Below the pieces are notes generated by a model. It worked only from the letters and a program-made list of their open reading frames with translations. It made no database searches and had not been told where the DNA came from. 64,000 bases of DNA from positions 4,496,056 to 4,560,055 of the forward strand of contig CM055093.1 in assembly GCA_029204225.1 (NCBI GenBank), written 5' to 3'. The stretch is from Diphasiastrum complanatum (taxonomy: Eukaryota > Streptophyta > Lycopodiopsida > Lycopodiales > Lycopodiaceae). This document shows positions 63,544 through 64,000 of this stretch, one piece after another (within the stretch, counting starts at the first letter, position 1; each line of letters starts with the position of its first letter). Position numbers and translations under genes: made by a program.

Positions 63544-63557
63544 TGAGAGAGAGAGAG
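63511..63557. repeat. (GA)n tract at the LINE-D 5' end
   Basis: GA with two AAGT interruptions; it reads as CT in the LINE-D orientation. Confidence 0.93.
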
Positions 63558-63902
63558 TGGACGTGGTATGGAAACTGTAAATGCTTGAGCTATTGTGGTA
63601 CACAAGCTCATCTTCATGTCTCTCAGATTGATAGCAGATGCACTTCATAGAAACACACCACCCCCGATAGCATTTCATGAACACATACATTACATTGCAA
63701 TACACCAGGCACGCGTTGCACAAAAAACACACCGTACATTAATTCATCAGATGTATCAAAATAACAATACGTATTCCCGCGATATATGGCTGGGGCTGTT
63801 CTTTACACTATGTTAGACACTAAATGCTGCCTCATCTACTGCCAAAAATTACATAACAACAATCAGCCACATACGGATAGACCCCATCTATTCTAAACAT
63901 TC
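63558..63902. other. Non-coding region between LINE-D and the edge gene
   Basis: Nothing recognised; probably the 3' untranslated side of the frame entering from the right edge. Confidence 0.45.
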
Positions 63903-64000
63903 CTATGGATCCTCCACTGACTCCTCGCCCTCGTCAGGTGCATTGTTCTGTCGCTCTCGTTCTGCCTCCCGGTTAGCCCGAGCTGCCTCCTGGTTAGCCC
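63903..64000 (-). CDS. C-terminal end of an unidentified protein, partial
   Basis: Minus strand: ANQEAARANREAERERQNNA, PDEGEESVEDP, then TAG at 63905-63903. Repeated AN(R/Q)EA words and an acidic end suggest a charged, helical tail. Its position beside hAT-related DNA makes another transposase C-terminus possible, but no family motif is visible in 32 codons. Confidence 0.4.
   Translation of the reverse strand, partial: ANQEAARANREAERERQNNAPDEGEESVEDP

Noticed and set aside
1-64000. CRISPR array, bacterial operon, tRNA or rRNA genes
   Set aside because: No regularly spaced identical repeats with unique spacers, and no cloverleaf or rRNA-like sequence noticed; all tandem repeats found are micro- or minisatellites or LINE/hAT units.

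Overview
This is nuclear DNA of a land plant, almost certainly a seed plant with a large, transposon-rich genome. Ty1/copia and Ty3/gypsy elements with Met-tRNA primer-binding sites, hAT transposons, LINEs and long (CT)n/(GA)n tracts are nested in one another. The only host gene I can support is a set of minus-strand exons (2-5 by homology) of the TORC1/2 WD40 subunit LST8, separated by introns of up to about 7.2 kb filled with transposon debris. The sequence alone does not give genus or order.

Layout. 1-10.2 kb: LINE ORF1 remnant; a gypsy 3' end (gypsy-0) whose PPT/LTR junction was hit by a complete copia element (copia-1, 752-6372, TSD GGAAG) and whose LTR was hit by a hAT MITE (TSD TACCTAGG); a dead hAT transposase; a second hAT MITE (TSD CCCCTAAT); copia and LINE fragments. 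11.5-20.6 kb: LST8 exons; the intron between exons 2 and 3 holds a copia fragment split by a gypsy fragment. 21.1-31.5 kb: a hAT transposon (minus) interrupted by a young gypsy element (gypsy-1, 23267-29479, TSD CTGGA). 31.5-36.06 kb: copia-2 (minus, 3'-truncated), inserted in a LINE. 36.49-55.63 kb: gypsy-2, split by an apparent 14.2-kb inversion. Its 5' part is at 36490-41439 (+) and its 3' part at 54282-55627 (-), with matching TTGAG target duplications and integrase codons that abut. The inverted block holds a head-to-tail series of LINEs (H, A, B, C) and a large foldback. 56.1-61.3 kb: a DUF659-type transposase gene (minus) head-to-head with a second copy of the 21-31 kb hAT transposon (plus). 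61.3-63.5 kb: LINE-D (minus). The right edge enters the 3' end of another minus-strand reading frame.

No pathway is encoded here apart from LST8. The rest is mobile DNA at different stages of decay, and almost every transposon reading frame carries stops or frameshifts.

The most notable observation is one LINE family seen as several copies. Each copy whose 5' end is visible starts directly after a (CT)n tract and ends in a (CT)n tail, not poly(A). The tail is preceded by a small 3' hairpin whose stem sequence changes with pairing kept. Two copies begin with tandem 5' monomers. Together these suggest a plant LINE lineage that targets, or primes on, CT microsatellites.
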